From Ascidia mentula (Eukaryota > Chordata > Ascidiacea > Phlebobranchia > Ascidiidae), in assembly GCA_947561715.1 (NCBI GenBank), contig OX387197.1:3539001-3603000 (forward strand): a DNA stretch of 64,000 nt, read 5' to 3'. The number at the start of each line of letters is the position of its first letter. Within the stretch, counting starts at the first letter, position 1. Of this stretch, positions 10,464 through 22,180 are shown piece by piece. The position numbers and the translations under genes are program-made. The notes under the pieces are model-generated. The model searched no databases. It was not told the DNA's origin and saw nothing but the letters and a program-made list of their open reading frames with translations.

Positions 10464-13400
10464 CTGTGTATAGACAAATGTATGTAGGATATTTTCAAAA
10501 TGTTTGCACAATTCTTCACTTATTGATCAGCAATAAAACAAACCATTTCCCTGGGGTAGTATTTATTTAATTGGAGGCAAGGTTCTTTTACAATGTGGAT
10601 TTGAATAACTGATATGATTTAATTTTTTTTAAAACTCGCTGAAAAAGCTCATATTCCCAATATTTCCAACGCACTTAGTTGTGGTATTATGAACTTTACA
10701 TTATCAACATATAGCACCACACAATGTGGTAGAGACAAGCAAACTTGGAATCAAAATATTTCTAGTAAAAAAGGAAATTAAAGCAGTTGAAATGACCTTC
10801 AATACACATAAAAAAACTTCGAGATTGAAATTTTTCTATTTATTTTGTAGTTCCTATTCATGATGACCCGTTTTTGATTTTATGAACTGTAACTTTAGTT
10901 TTGATATTATGCAATTATAAAATGTTTATTTTATAATAGGGAGTTACCTAGAAGCACTTCTAATGCTCAGGGTGCTAGCAGTGCTGAATGATCGCTTGTG
11001 GCTCTTCTCATCTTTTGGAGGTTGAAGATGGCTGTTTATTGTGGCTTCCACCGGTCCAAACCTTGTCCCCCAGTACAAGATGTTGCCACTCTCACAACCA
11101 GCTGCAGTGTATGTGCTGCCACATGCCACCACCTAGTGGTAAAAAAGTTTTTTATATTTGTCTCCAACAGTTGATGATGAAAACCAAAACATACAATTAG
11201 TGTTAACAATGCAAGCAAACGTTAAACACCAAACTGGTGAACAAAGTAACCCAATATTAGTGCAAAGGTATGGATGTAGTATTTGGTACAACGTTAAGCA
11301 CTGACTATTTCGGTGAAATGCACCAACAAAGCATTGAGATATATTTTACCAATACAAAATAACTACAAAAAGCTACAATAACCAAAGGCAAACAGGTTGA
11401 AAAATGTTACAATTTAACTACTTACTGTGACATCTTCATCCTTTATTGTTTTCACAGTGTGAGGTGAAGGTTTGGGCTTGATGTCTTTTGTTGCCATTTG
11501 GCCTTCTTTGTTACTAAAAATAATACTTGAATGTCACTTACAAGTACCCTAATATGTCAGCGTGTTATGCAAAAGGACACAGATTCCATGGAAACCTATA
11601 CCTTCTGTATGATCACATTGGTAGCTTAACTATGTATAATACTGATAAAAGACAATAAAAAACTCTTAACATAGTTTATTAGTGATGACAAGGATCTACC
11701 TTCCCATGACCAAGATTTGTCCAGGTTCAGTTAAAACCACTGTGTGATGTCTTCCCATAGAAACATCTAACACTGCTTTAATTGACTTCAAAGGGGTCGG
11801 GACTTTCCTGCATTCCACTTCAGTCTAAAAACAAAGAAAACCACATCTTCAATTGCAATAGTGCTAACGCTTATTTTTATTTATCTTAGTTTTCATGATA
11901 GGCTAGTTTAGGATGGGTCCAAAAACTGTTATTATAAATAATTAAATGTTTTGTATTCATTCAAAAAGATAGTTCAGAGAAATTGTGACAGTTGCATTTA
12001 TATAACTTAAATTAAATAATTTAGTTTTTAAATAGAGTTGAAATTTTTTCAGGGAGGCAACTAAATGACAGGTAGCACATGAAAGACTCCTGGTATTCTG
12101 ACCTTCTGCAGTTAATTTGTCAAACCTAACTTATATGCTTGTGGCCTACTAGCTTGCACTGAAACAATATTGTGGTCCTGCATACTTGGACCATCCTAAA
12201 CTAAGGTCGTTTATGAAATTTTGCATGTGTAGTTGATATTTTGGGTTTGTCACAATCAACAGATATTTGAAAAAATGGATTCAATGCAAATTGTCTCATA
12301 GCAATATGATCCTAAAATAAAGATACAGTTATACAGTAACATACTTTTTTCAGTTTGCTTTGAAATGCCATGAGGAAGCCAGTCCGTTCATTCAGGCCCA
12401 GTTTATTGAAATTATTGTTTCCACATGCAAGCAATGTTCCAATCTCTGAACGCAGTAAAAAAGGACATTACCACACACAACAAAAGTCAACAACTTTTCT
12501 GAGACGTTATTGTGGAATTGAAAATTAAAAACAACCAATGGGTTAAAATAGTTTCAGGATTATGCAATGCAACAATAACATATCTGCCTAATTTGTTAAA
12601 ACAGAGCTTCTTAACTGGGTCCATGGACTTTTGAAGGGGCTTGCAAGCATATTCCAAACATTACTTTCAGTGATTAACTTAATTTTTTTAAGGGTCACTA
12701 CACAAAAAAGGCGTTAAAATTTTTCTGTTAATTGGGGTCAACATGGTTGTAAAAAATTGGCTAAGGTAAAAAGTTTTCACTGGGAGTAATCTATTACAGC
12801 CAACTTAAACAGTCCAGTTACAGTAGTAAGTTTCCATTGATCGAAACCTGTTATAAACATAGTTGCATCGCTTGCGCATCTGATATCTCGTATTGATTGG
12901 CTTATGTTGATCTTCGTCGGTTCAATCACGTCTTCCTCATCTCCAGTGCCCAGTCGACCGTGACCACCACATCCCCAGGAATAAATCTAGATTAGTCAAC
13001 AAATATGTGATATTGATAAGGCATGCGATCTAAACTGCAAGTCACTTCATGTAACAAGCAAATACTAAACTTCGAAAATCCATACACTGACCAACATTGA
13101 TTCACATAATTTACATGGACAGCTGACTCGATGACCTTTATGGTTTTATCGGTGCCCATACCATTTTATCTCTTTGTATATTGTTCGTCTGCATAGTTGT
13201 TTTTTTGCGCAAAATAAGCATGATTTAATTTACATATAAATGCTTTTTTGGAAACATATGTTCATTTACAGCAAATCTCTAACTATTTAATCTTTCACTG
13301 CGGGCAACAAAAAAAGATACAAATATGCAGAAAAAATTTCTTCACATTGTTACTTGGACATAAACAAACCCCCACATACCCCGCCATCAGTTCCAAGTGC

Positions 13401-16400
13401 AACGACATGGTTGTCACCGCAGGAAACTGACTGCACATCAATAGGAAGAAGAGCCTCAATAAGCCGCGGACTTGTACAACGACTGTAATCACCATGTCCG
13501 AGGCAACCAAACTGACCATCGCCACATGTCATCACAATGCCATTGTCGGACACGAAAACTGTGAAGTTGGCTCCACAGCTGGCACTGGAAGACAATTAAC
13601 TTGGTTTTATGTGTCGTTGTATGTTGGTTACCAGTTTTATTGCTGGCACTTAACACACATTGTAAAACAGTTACTCACGAAGTATCTTTAAAACACATTA
13701 GGAACAACAGTTAATACAACCCATAAATGTATTCACGAACCTAACAGAACATTATCGGCTAAAACATTTCAGTCTTTCAAGCAAAACTATCCAGCACTCA
13801 CGAGATAATTGATTTTCCTTTCAAGGCTTCAATGGACACGGGTTCAGTAATAGTTGTAAGATGGCCGTGTCCTAGTTGGCCGAAACTGTTGTCGCCCCAA
13901 GTGTAGATATACTGATCCATTGCCACGACAACCACATGGTTATGCCCTACTGCCATCTAGTGAAAAATGAAACCAACGGTAAAATATTGACAGAGGAGGT
14001 TTTTAAATGTATTGAATCAAATGTTTAACACAAATATGTGTAACTACTCCACACTTTGAAAGGACAAGTCTAAGTACAAAGAATGATCATGTTGAACATA
14101 AAAACATTGCCACTAATTAAATCCGAACCCAGCAACCAGCAAAAAAATTAGTACCTGTTTAATTTTGATTTTTGATGGAAGGCCTTCGACAGGGGAGATG
14201 TGCATAACGTTGAATTTGTACGAGTAGATGACAGATCGCGTTCCCTCCGCTTGCTTTCTTTCACCACAACTTCTTGAACCAGGGGTTATGTGGGGTCGAA
14301 TCTCACTGGGATAGTGGGAGAGCAATGCTGGAAGGTGGATCTGTTCCAGTTGGTTTGCTGTGGGTCTTAGTCTAAAATGACAGGAAAATGATATAAATGT
14401 AGTGGGTCCTCCACATTTTGTAAGCCCCATTTTTAAAATCACCAGGTCTACGGGACAATATTAAAATGTGCTTGAAATTCATTTGCCCAACTAAGTTGTA
14501 CATTTCTTTACATAAAAGAAAGGGGCGTGACAAGACAAGTGAGAATGATCAGAAACAAAAAAATATTAATTATAAAATGTAAACTGTGTACCGGAAAAAA
14601 AGAAAAAAGGGATATATATACACTTAACACAGTAATATTTCATGCAAAGGCATGATTGGCAGGATCGCCCCACTACGCAGGACCTTGCTTGGCGATCACA
14701 GCTATTGTATCGCGATCAGCCTATCTGGATCAGCCACTTTTTCCTGACAAGTTGGAGCAAGATTTGAAAAATCAAGCTCCCGGTGAGGTTTAAACTCACG
14801 ACCCTGGGCTAACCAGGCCCAACGCTCTACCAACTGAGCTACAGGAGGTCAGTGGTTTCACGGGGTATATTGTGGCCAAGGTACACTGGTGCGCAAGCGC
14901 ACAACTTGCCAGGCAACCTATATACACTTAATATACTAAAATGTGGTAAAGTATGTCCTTGCTTATTCATGGACCCACTGAAATGACATCACAGATCCCT
15001 TGCAGTCTGCGAACTCCAGGTTAGTATCATTTATATGAACATATTGGGCATAAAAAGTACTGAATTATGTTAATTTGTATATATTTGCCAAGAATGAGGT
15101 CAATTACTATTGGTATTTAGAGTAAAACTGAAGCTAATTGATTTAAATATGATTGAATCAATGAAATGCATAGGAGATAAATGCATAGTGGATAAGAAGC
15201 AACCACAAGATTGTCAATATGTTTAATTCACTCACTCTGGGTCTCTATGAAGCATATCCTTGACCAACTTCCGGAGTTCAGACGAATAGTCCCCTCGAAT
15301 TGGCGCAATTTGTCCATTCATGATTTTATTGACCAGAGCGGGAAGATTCGTTCCTTCGAAGGTCCTTTGCAACGTTGCCATTTCATAGAGAATGCAACCA
15401 AGGGCCCAAATGTCTGACTTTTCGTCATAAGATTTTCCCTCGCACATTTCGGGGGAGATGTAATACGGTGTACCTGTGCGTTAATTAACAATACATAAAT
15501 ACATGTATTTCATGTAATCAGTATAATCAAGGTTATGAAATTTACACACAATTTAATGGGAAAATTAACTTAAAAATTATATGTTTGTGAGTAGAAATTC
15601 AGGCAAAAAATAATTTAAATACAGTGAGCAGCAGATAGAGCCACTACTATGACCTTATAGGCAAATATATATGACTAATGTTTCTATTGAAAACATTTAG
15701 GTAATTTTTGTCATTTTTCACATTTATCAAATCATGTTCATTTTTGCGAAAAAAAAGCAACTACGCAAACAACAATATACAAGGAAATGAAATGGCATGT
15801 GCACTGATAAAACCATAAAGGGTATCGAGTTATGCATATATGTATGTTTATCATAACTGAAGAAGTGCAGTATTACCCACCTAGCACAGTGTTAGCAACA
15901 TTTCTACTGTTCATAACCTTTGAAATACCGAAGTCACCAATCTTCACAAAACCATCTTTTGTCAAAAAGATGTTGGCAGTTTTCAGGTCTCGATGCAAAA
16001 CTTTTTGTCCGTGCATGTAACATATTCCACAAACGATCTGACCAAACTTTGATAGAATTTCTTTTTCTTCTAGTGGAGTTTCCTTTAAATTCCCAAAAAC
16101 GATCAGTTACATGTACTATTTTTGACGCAAAGATTTGAACCCAGGTTATCATGGCAATAAAACCCAATCAGGTCTTCGCATATGGTCACCATCGCACATA
16201 CATACACTATTATAGTAGGTAGTAATTATAGTATACAACTATTGGTGCCGTTTAGCTCTAGACTGGGGACTACCCCTTTTGAGATACAGACCACTGTCTA
16301 GTGATCATTGATGTCTATGATCCACACTTATACCCTGAACATCAAACATTGCGAAATTCAAATACAGTCATAGGATTGTGTAAATATGAACGCGAAGGAA

Positions 16401-19186
16401 ATGCTGGAAAACATTAATCAAAGAAGACACAGACCCGTTTGTTCAAATGCTGTGCCAGTGTCCCATCATCAGCGTACTCCATTTCGATCATAAGAACGCC
16501 GTTTGTCTCAAACGTGTCGTAGTAGCAAATAATATTGGGGTGGTTTAACATGGCAAGAACTTTAGTCTGTAAACAACACACCAAGGGGTCGATTCAATAT
16601 TATGTAAGGGTTTCATCCCAGAATTCACCTCATTCATCGCCATCTGCCTCTCGTGGTTGTTCAGTTCTGTCATGTTTATTTCCTTGAGCACGACGAGGGA
16701 ATTGTCATCTTTCTTGCGATAGAGCACAGCCGCGCCAAACGCACCTACAATGTGTAAACAGGAAGTGGTTCCATAAAACGAAATTAAAAGGCTTTATTTG
16801 TAATGGTTCGAGTGTATTTTTAGACAAATATTAAAAAAAATTGAGCCCAAATGGGAATATTTGCACAGGTGCATAAAGAATGTGATGTTTGCTTTATATT
16901 CTTTACATATTAACATGCAATTTTAAATCATAAACATTACAAGGCAATATTTTCACATAATTTTTTTCCTTGAAAAATGGTTTTAAATGCATTTAATTTA
17001 AACAGAAGATTTTTAGGCAGTTTATACAATATGCTTTGATAAACTACACAAGATAAATATTTTAAACATAGATAAAAGTGAGATTTTGTGAAAACCATGT
17101 TTTTTGAAACAAAATGATACGAGAATATTTACGACAAAAAGCCATAAAATTGTGAGGTGCATAACAAACACCTAGATTACAGCAAAATACATAAAACAAC
17201 CTGTCCTCTATGACAAAGGTCAGATTTCCCATTTTCTCTACCAATATTTGCTTGTTTACCTTTCCCGACCATGCGTATTTTTTCAAACAAGTCCATTGTT
17301 TGATTTGTGCCACTGCTCCAGTTTCGCAATTTATCCGCTGGAAAGTAAATCTCCCCGACAGAACATTGTTTGTCGTTCACTTCCACAATTACGTCTGAGG
17401 CTGAGAGTTCTTTCGACAAATAAACTGGAATTCCTGAATAGTTTGAAGAAACTTTCTATTAAATTTAAACCTGATGATTTCTTTCATTAAAACAGACTAT
17501 CATTCGACATTTTTGTCAGATTTTAACCAAAAAATAAATCGGCTGCATAAAAAATGGTCAACGAAAGTCAATTGAAAACAATAATTCTTTTGTGTGTCAA
17601 CAAGCCATTTTTTTCCAAAAAATCACTCTTTTCATAAAAAGACATGCAGGTATAACCGCATACCGAGTAATTTCTGAAGTTGCTTCACGAAACCATCCTG
17701 TTGGCATCCAATTGCAAACAAGTCAAGACGACAATGAGACTTTTTATCCACAAATTTTTCAAAAAGAATTCTAAAAAATTTTCCTGCGAAGCAAAATGGC
17801 ATTTGTCACATAAACAAACAAATCATTTGTATTTTCAACTATAAACTACTCTGGCATTAAACTGTAAACACAAGAAATAATACGACATTGGCAATTATCA
17901 AGCTATTAGGCTATCAAAGTAATCATAAACAACACTACTGATGGTGTCAATGCAACCTACTTTTGTCTAACGTAAAATTAAAATATTGGGTAATCATAGT
18001 TTCTCAACAGTGGTTTTCATAGGTGATGAGGGCAAGGGTGATGACCATACTATATTAAAAATCTTCTTTTAAGGGTAAGCAGAGGCCATAGGGCTTTAGC
18101 AGTACAGCAGAGGTTGGTCAAGAAATACAAAAGGTTGAGAACCACCGGGTTTAAGTTTTCTAACCTGGACCATCTTTGGAGGTGAGGCAAGTGCTTGAAC
18201 CAAGGATTCCAAGATTGTTTTCCAAATGTGCCATAAGCATTCCATTTGGCTTGCAAGTGACCATCAAGCCAACAGAAGAAACCTAATAGTCAAAACCAAG
18301 TTAAATCAACTGTGGTGACTTTGCAGTCAAATCCACCCAATAGGCACCAAAGTGGGTATGAATCACAGGAGACAAATGAGAAGAGCACAATATGCAAAGC
18401 TGAGTAAAACTAAGTTATCATGGTATCTATAGTCTAACATGCACAGGCAATGCAAAAATATTAAGTCATCACTTTTTTTTGCTACTTAAGAAACTACTCT
18501 GAAGATGCAAGCAAGCTATGGCAAATATAAAACATATATACATTTAATACAAATAAACTTTATTTTACAAAGCTAAACCAACCTTTTGTCCGGGATCCAA
18601 GGAACAACATATAAGAGCCAACAGGGAGTCAAATGTTACTGTTTCGTAATTATAGAGAACCGCCACAACATCGCTGTTCACAGATTTTTCCAGTACTGCA
18701 GCAGATTTACACTTGCTAGATACAATCAGCAACTTCATCGGATTCTCTTTGCTATAAAAAGTTAACAGTTGGCATTTGAAATACTACCACAGTTGATAAA
18801 AAACACATGTTTTCAACTGTAAACAATTTTTGTATGGAAATATTTAGTTACACATTCTGTATTTTGTTTTTAAGTATTCAAGTAAACTAAGTAAAAATAT
18901 TTAAAATTATTAACAAAACCTGCTCACAAAAATGTCACCTGTGTTTGTTAATGATCGTCGTGAGCTCTTTAGCCTCCAATCCTTCAACTGATTTAGAAAT
19001 CGGAGCTGGTCGATGCTGTGTAATAGATCCATTTGCACTCGATGGTTTGCTAATTGGTATTTTTGTCCCATTCTGTGCCAGTCGGTGTCCATTTATTCTG
19101 TTGGGCTTCGGAGATACACTGCGGGCTCGCTTTGGGTGTTGGACAAACAATTTCTCACCCCTGCTCCTTCCTATGCCTTGTGACAT
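5460..19186 (-). CDS. NEK9: NEK9-type kinase with DUF4347-like N-terminus, RCC1 repeats and SR/coiled-coil tail
   Basis: Twenty-seven coding exons join in phase: 19186-18939, 18751-18583, 18282-18165, 17783-17664, 17433-17260, 16744-16629, 16566-16435, 16082-15881, 15473-15236, 14371-14155, 13956-13802, 13584-13380, 12986-12848, 12445-12345, 11824-11700, 11513-11426, 11133-10949, 10463-10396, 10047-9978, 9692-9527, 9168-9055, 8244-8177, 8079-8035, 7552-7489, 6911-6791, 6388-6322, 5637-5460. They total 3,693 bases (1,231 codons). Order: basic leader, DUF4347-like region, NEK kinase, RCC1 propeller, Ser/Arg-rich tail, coiled coil. The kinase-RCC1 order and the tail motif 'WLKQELEEA' (compare 'WLRKELENA' in vertebrate NEK9) favour NEK9 over NEK8. 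NEK9 acts in mitosis, activating NEK6/7. The ATG at 19186 is chosen because no ATG precedes it in frame before a possible acceptor. The 3' end is open: the last exon either splices on at GTGAGT or reads to a stop at 5394. Confidence 0.85.
5820..6122. repeat. inverted-arm repeat in a NEK9-type intron
   Basis: Two arms about 75 bases long face each other: 5823-5895 and 6046-6120 share 'CTGGCGCTGATCG' and 'GAGTCTCAGGAAT' in opposite orientation. 'CTATGAAAGCGAAAG' also occurs directly at 5810 and 6184. Looks like a small MITE or a foldback repeat. A separate motif, 'CCGTATTTGTGAATCTTTTC', repeats at about 5931 and 6470. Confidence 0.55.
10949..13956 (-). CDS. NEK9: NEK9-type gene: RCC1 repeat exons
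   Basis: Seven exons encode RCC1 repeats at about residues 579-911. Each repeat shows the family pattern: 'MAVGHNHVVVV' with 'YTWGDNSFGQLGHG', then 'ASCGANFTVFV' with 'GDGQFGCLGHGD', then 'VSCGDNHVVAL' with 'YSWGCGGHGRLGTGD', then 'LACGNNNFNKLGLNE' (compare 'LACGLNEFNKLGLN' of vertebrate NEK9). Later blades are 'VSMGRHHTVVL' with 'MGSNKEGQMA' and 'VACGSTYTAAG' with 'YWGTRFG'. The propeller is auto-inhibitory for the kinase in vertebrate NEK9; that role here is inferred by homology. Confidence 0.88.
14640..14880 (-). tRNA. tRNA-Lys-like sequence, probable pseudogene or SINE head, in a NEK9-type intron
   Basis: The minus strand from about 14848 to 14776 folds as a tRNA: A box 'TAGCTCAGTTGG', D stem GCTC/GAGC, anticodon stem TGGGC/GCCCA, T stem GTGAG/CTCAC and a TTTTT run soon after. 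The backbone matches tRNA-Lys ('CCCAGGGTCGTG'), but one extra base sits before the anticodon stem, the loop reads CTGGTTA, the B box has TTTAAAC in place of TTCGAAC, and the first acceptor pair is C-C. These defects point to a pseudogene or the head of a tRNA-derived SINE whose body runs left to about 14640 with a GATCGC palindrome. Confidence 0.5.
15236..17433 (-). CDS. NEK9: NEK9-type gene: protein kinase exons
   Basis: Five exons encode the catalytic domain at about residues 268-505, with 'LRPTANQLEQIHLPALL' closing it at the start of the next exon (14371-14155). Visible motifs: 'GKGAFGAAVLY' loop, 'VVLKEINM' with the ATP-binding Lys, 'HRDLKTANIF' catalytic loop, 'GDFGISK' and 'GTPYYISPEM' for activation loop end and APE-equivalent. 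An RD-type, intact NIMA-related kinase. The loop 'MNSRNVANTVLG' carries Ser/Thr residues where NEKs are activated. Human NEK9 has DYG; here it is DFG. Confidence 0.9.
17260..19186 (-). CDS. NEK9: NEK9-type gene: leader and DUF4347-like N-terminal exons
   Basis: The first exon (residues ~1-83) is basic and Ser/Pro-rich with no fold signal. Residues ~84-250 alternate strands and helices: 'MKLLIVSS', 'DVVAVLYNYE', 'VGLMVTCKPNG', then 'RLDLFAIGCQQDGF' and 'IPVYLSKELSASD'. This order resembles DUF4347 (a strand, then His/Gly-rich turn, then 'iDLygC..g', then 'v.aS.d.tG'). The typical SHG is here TCKPNG, so any activity linked to that motif is doubtful. The last exon (17433-17260) runs straight into the kinase start 'LFEKIRMVGKG', so the region belongs to the kinase gene and not to a neighbour. 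Human NEK9 has a short low-complexity leader here instead. DUF4347 membership is my reading of pattern, not a profile hit. Confidence 0.6.
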
Positions 19187-19443
19187 TATTTGTGGCACCA
19201 CCACCAAATGGGCAGCTTTGAAATAAATGACACCCAATGCTAGAAAGTCATATCAATTGATTTTTTGACTACACTGCAAAGAAAGTACATATTTATCATT
19301 CACTATTGTTTAAAACCTGTGCAGTTGAAATCCCTTGTAATGTTGTTTACCAAAAAACAACTGATTGGATGTTTTTTTCAATTAAAAGCATCAGGTTGAT
19401 ACAACATATTATTGGTGCACACAACGAACATAAAATAAATCAT

Positions 19444-19669
19444 GTAAGCTGTATACAGATGGCCACTGTTTCGACCTATAAGGTCTTATCAGTGTAGCTG
19501 GTGTGACTGTCAGACGACTTTGCTGACCAACGGCCAAGCAAAGACTTCCACTTTGTGGTGACTATACAATCACCGTCATCAGTTGGGCACCAATGTTGGA
19601 TAGTCACACCAGCTGCACGGATGAGACCTTGTAGTTCGAAACAGTTCCCATCTGTATGCAGCTTACACA
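19444..19669. mobile_element. MITE (family M), full-length divergent copy
   Basis: Inverted arms of about 55 bases: the left one contains 'CACTGTTTCGACCTATAAGG', the right one its reverse complement with mismatches ('CCTTGTAGTTCGAAACAG'). The same family recurs throughout both protease arrays. No coding capacity. Confidence 0.75.
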
Positions 19670-22180
19670 ATTCATATTATCGGCTCTACTTTGCTTATCA
19701 TAAAAATAAACATTTAAAAAGCAAAAATGGCACAAAAGCAAATACATTTAATGGAATAATTTAAAGAAAACTGTCACAAAATCTACAAATACATTAAATA
19801 AGGCCAGTATTTCCTTTTCTATCGTTTTCGATACATGTTTCGCGTAGTGGCAACGCACAAGAACAAGCAATGTAACTAAATTCCACCTCCTCTGTTCACA
19901 CTTTCCAGCTATCACGCCATCGCATTCTCAACAATGCTGGCTGACTAATCAATGGTGCGTAACAATAGACGCCAGATATTTGCTCTTACCCAGTCAACCG
20001 TGCAACCAAAACAAAATTACGTCACGTAAAAACATAGAATATTCAAAATTCAATTAGTTTCAGTCAAACTCAATGCATTTGCCGTAAGCTTAAAAAAATC
20101 ACAATTTATGACAAGACTAAATATACATAAGTAATCAACAATTCAGCTGCTAGGAACACATTCTTAATAAATATGAAACAATAAATCCAATTTTTTGCAA
20201 AATCAATGTCGTCTTTTCAGCACCATTGCCACAAAATATTGCCAGAATAACTTGTGCCTTGATTCAAATTGTGAGAAGAAATTAGCAACAATACATAATA
20301 CGTTTTGAAATCCTTGTTTGCGATATCGCCTGAATACCTTCGTATTTGTAGCACCGATTCGGCATTGGGCAGGAACCTTAAGATAAAAGAAATGTGGCGA
20401 TGCGAAAGCTTTTGGCAAATCACAATCACATTACATCAGGGTGTATTAACTTTTGGTCCATTTAGGTACACAGCGAATTTCACCAAATTAAATAAGTTCG
20501 CAATTACGACTTGTAGGCTCTGGTGGTTTGTAAACCTTTCGCAGGGCCTGGCATTGGGTACACGAACCAAATGTTTGATATGATCCAACCCTTCACTTCT
20601 CAGTGCCGGAAAAAATTCGATTGATATTTACCCTATATAAATGTTTAAATAGTGTGGGTGATATATGGATGCACGCACCGAGACAGGACGTAATTTAAAT
20701 CTAAACCGCTGCATGCATGCAACCCTCCAACCGATAGAAACTAACGACGAGCAAATATTGTTCATGTGGAACGAAAAAGGAGTAAATTTTGGTGCAATAT
20801 TTTGCACGCTTTTAGGTTTCTGTGGAATCGGCGAACCCACAGCCTGACAAACAACCCCGTGGCAAAAACAATGTGTTGCATCACCTGAAATGATTCATTG
20901 GAGCAATAACCCACTGTTTTTCATGGGTGCGTGGGAATTTCCAGGGCAAACCGTTATCTCGCCCATGCCCACAAGGATGAATGGCACATGCCTTAGACCG
21001 GGTTGTCGGCGGGATCAGTTTGTTAAACGGAATAGAGTTTGTGTCGAGTGTTGTTAGTGGAGGTGTTCAACGTTGTACAAAGGAAAATCTTAAAGCCATT
21101 TACAATCGATAAGCAAAATGATCAAACGAGCGGAATTGTCGGTAGAAGGTTGCATTAATTCTACTTGTTACAGCCGCAATGTTATTGTACAAAGTTAAAA
21201 TATATTCGCAAAAGGAAGACGTGAATATTACGGTTGTTTGTGCTAACTATGTGCTGAAACAGTGGATTCGGGCCGCATGCGGATTTTACATTGAATTTAG
21301 CTAAAATGCATACTATTGGCAATGTGGCGGTGTCGGACGTCTTTAGATTGACCACCTTCAAAAAAGGGTTCAACAAACTTGACGAAAGATTAAAAACTTC
21401 TTCAAAATCAGACGGAGTTCTGAAACGAATCAGATATTTCGGCATCAAAAAGCTGCGTGCTAATATTTTAGTCGATGTCGATGGTAAGTTCAAGTTAGGT
21501 AGAATATCAGAAGTTCAAATTAAAATATCGGAAGCACGCTCAAAGTTATGGTTTTCCAGCCTTTAATCCCAAATCTGTATATCGCGTTATATCTGTGTTA
21601 TTGTTTTTAATTATAGCCCTGCTATAAATATTCACAAGACTGTTGCATCATGCCTAGATCTTCGAAAGAAGTATGTTTGCGTGTGTAATACAAATTTGCA
21701 CGCAGTGAAAAAGTGCACAATTATGAACAATATGCTATCTATGTACATAGGCTGCACCCCTCTGGTGTCAACCTTCCTATTACTTGATATCTAGTCCTAA
21801 TTACACTTCTATTGGATACCACGGTTGAAGACACAGCATAGAAGCGATCAACCGTTTAGTTGCAGGCTGTTGTTTTGCCCAAATGCCTCTGCACTTACGG
21901 CTGCTGTTGTGGGTCTCTCATTTTTTTCTAACTTTAAAGCGTGGCGCAAAAAAAGAAACAGTTGTCACGCTAACCGCAAGGTTTTTGAGGAATTTGCTTT
22001 CTTCGGCGCAAAGTTACCAAGAACCTGGAAACAAAATACATTCCTTGAAGTGAAACGTCATGGTGTTTTCCAGGGCGGCCTGTTTGTACTTTTCAGGGTG
22101 AACTGCTACCTCACCCATGCCTCACAGGGGTGGCAGACGGATGCCTTTTACTTTGTTCTAGGCGTGTCTGGGTTGTTGCT
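19670..22180. repeat. duplicated block A, copy 1
   Basis: Nearly identical to 47166-50177 from 'AATTCATATTATCGGCTCTA' to 'GTGTCTGGGTTGTTGCTCG'. Copy 1 lacks about 480 bases present in copy 2 (48173-48640). Small open frames (for example 20665-20847 and 21291-21566) recur in both copies but change reading frame or stop between them, so they look non-functional. Two stretches inside the block (about 20920-21110 and 22040-22250) resemble each other ('CCAGGGC..ACC..T..TCGCCCATGCC'-like), hinting at an old transposable element of unknown type. Confidence 0.75.

Noticed and set aside
18050..18160. hAT-like end 'GGTTGAGAACCACCGGG' in a NEK9-type intron
   Set aside because: Only one weak end, no partner and no target-site duplication could be seen.
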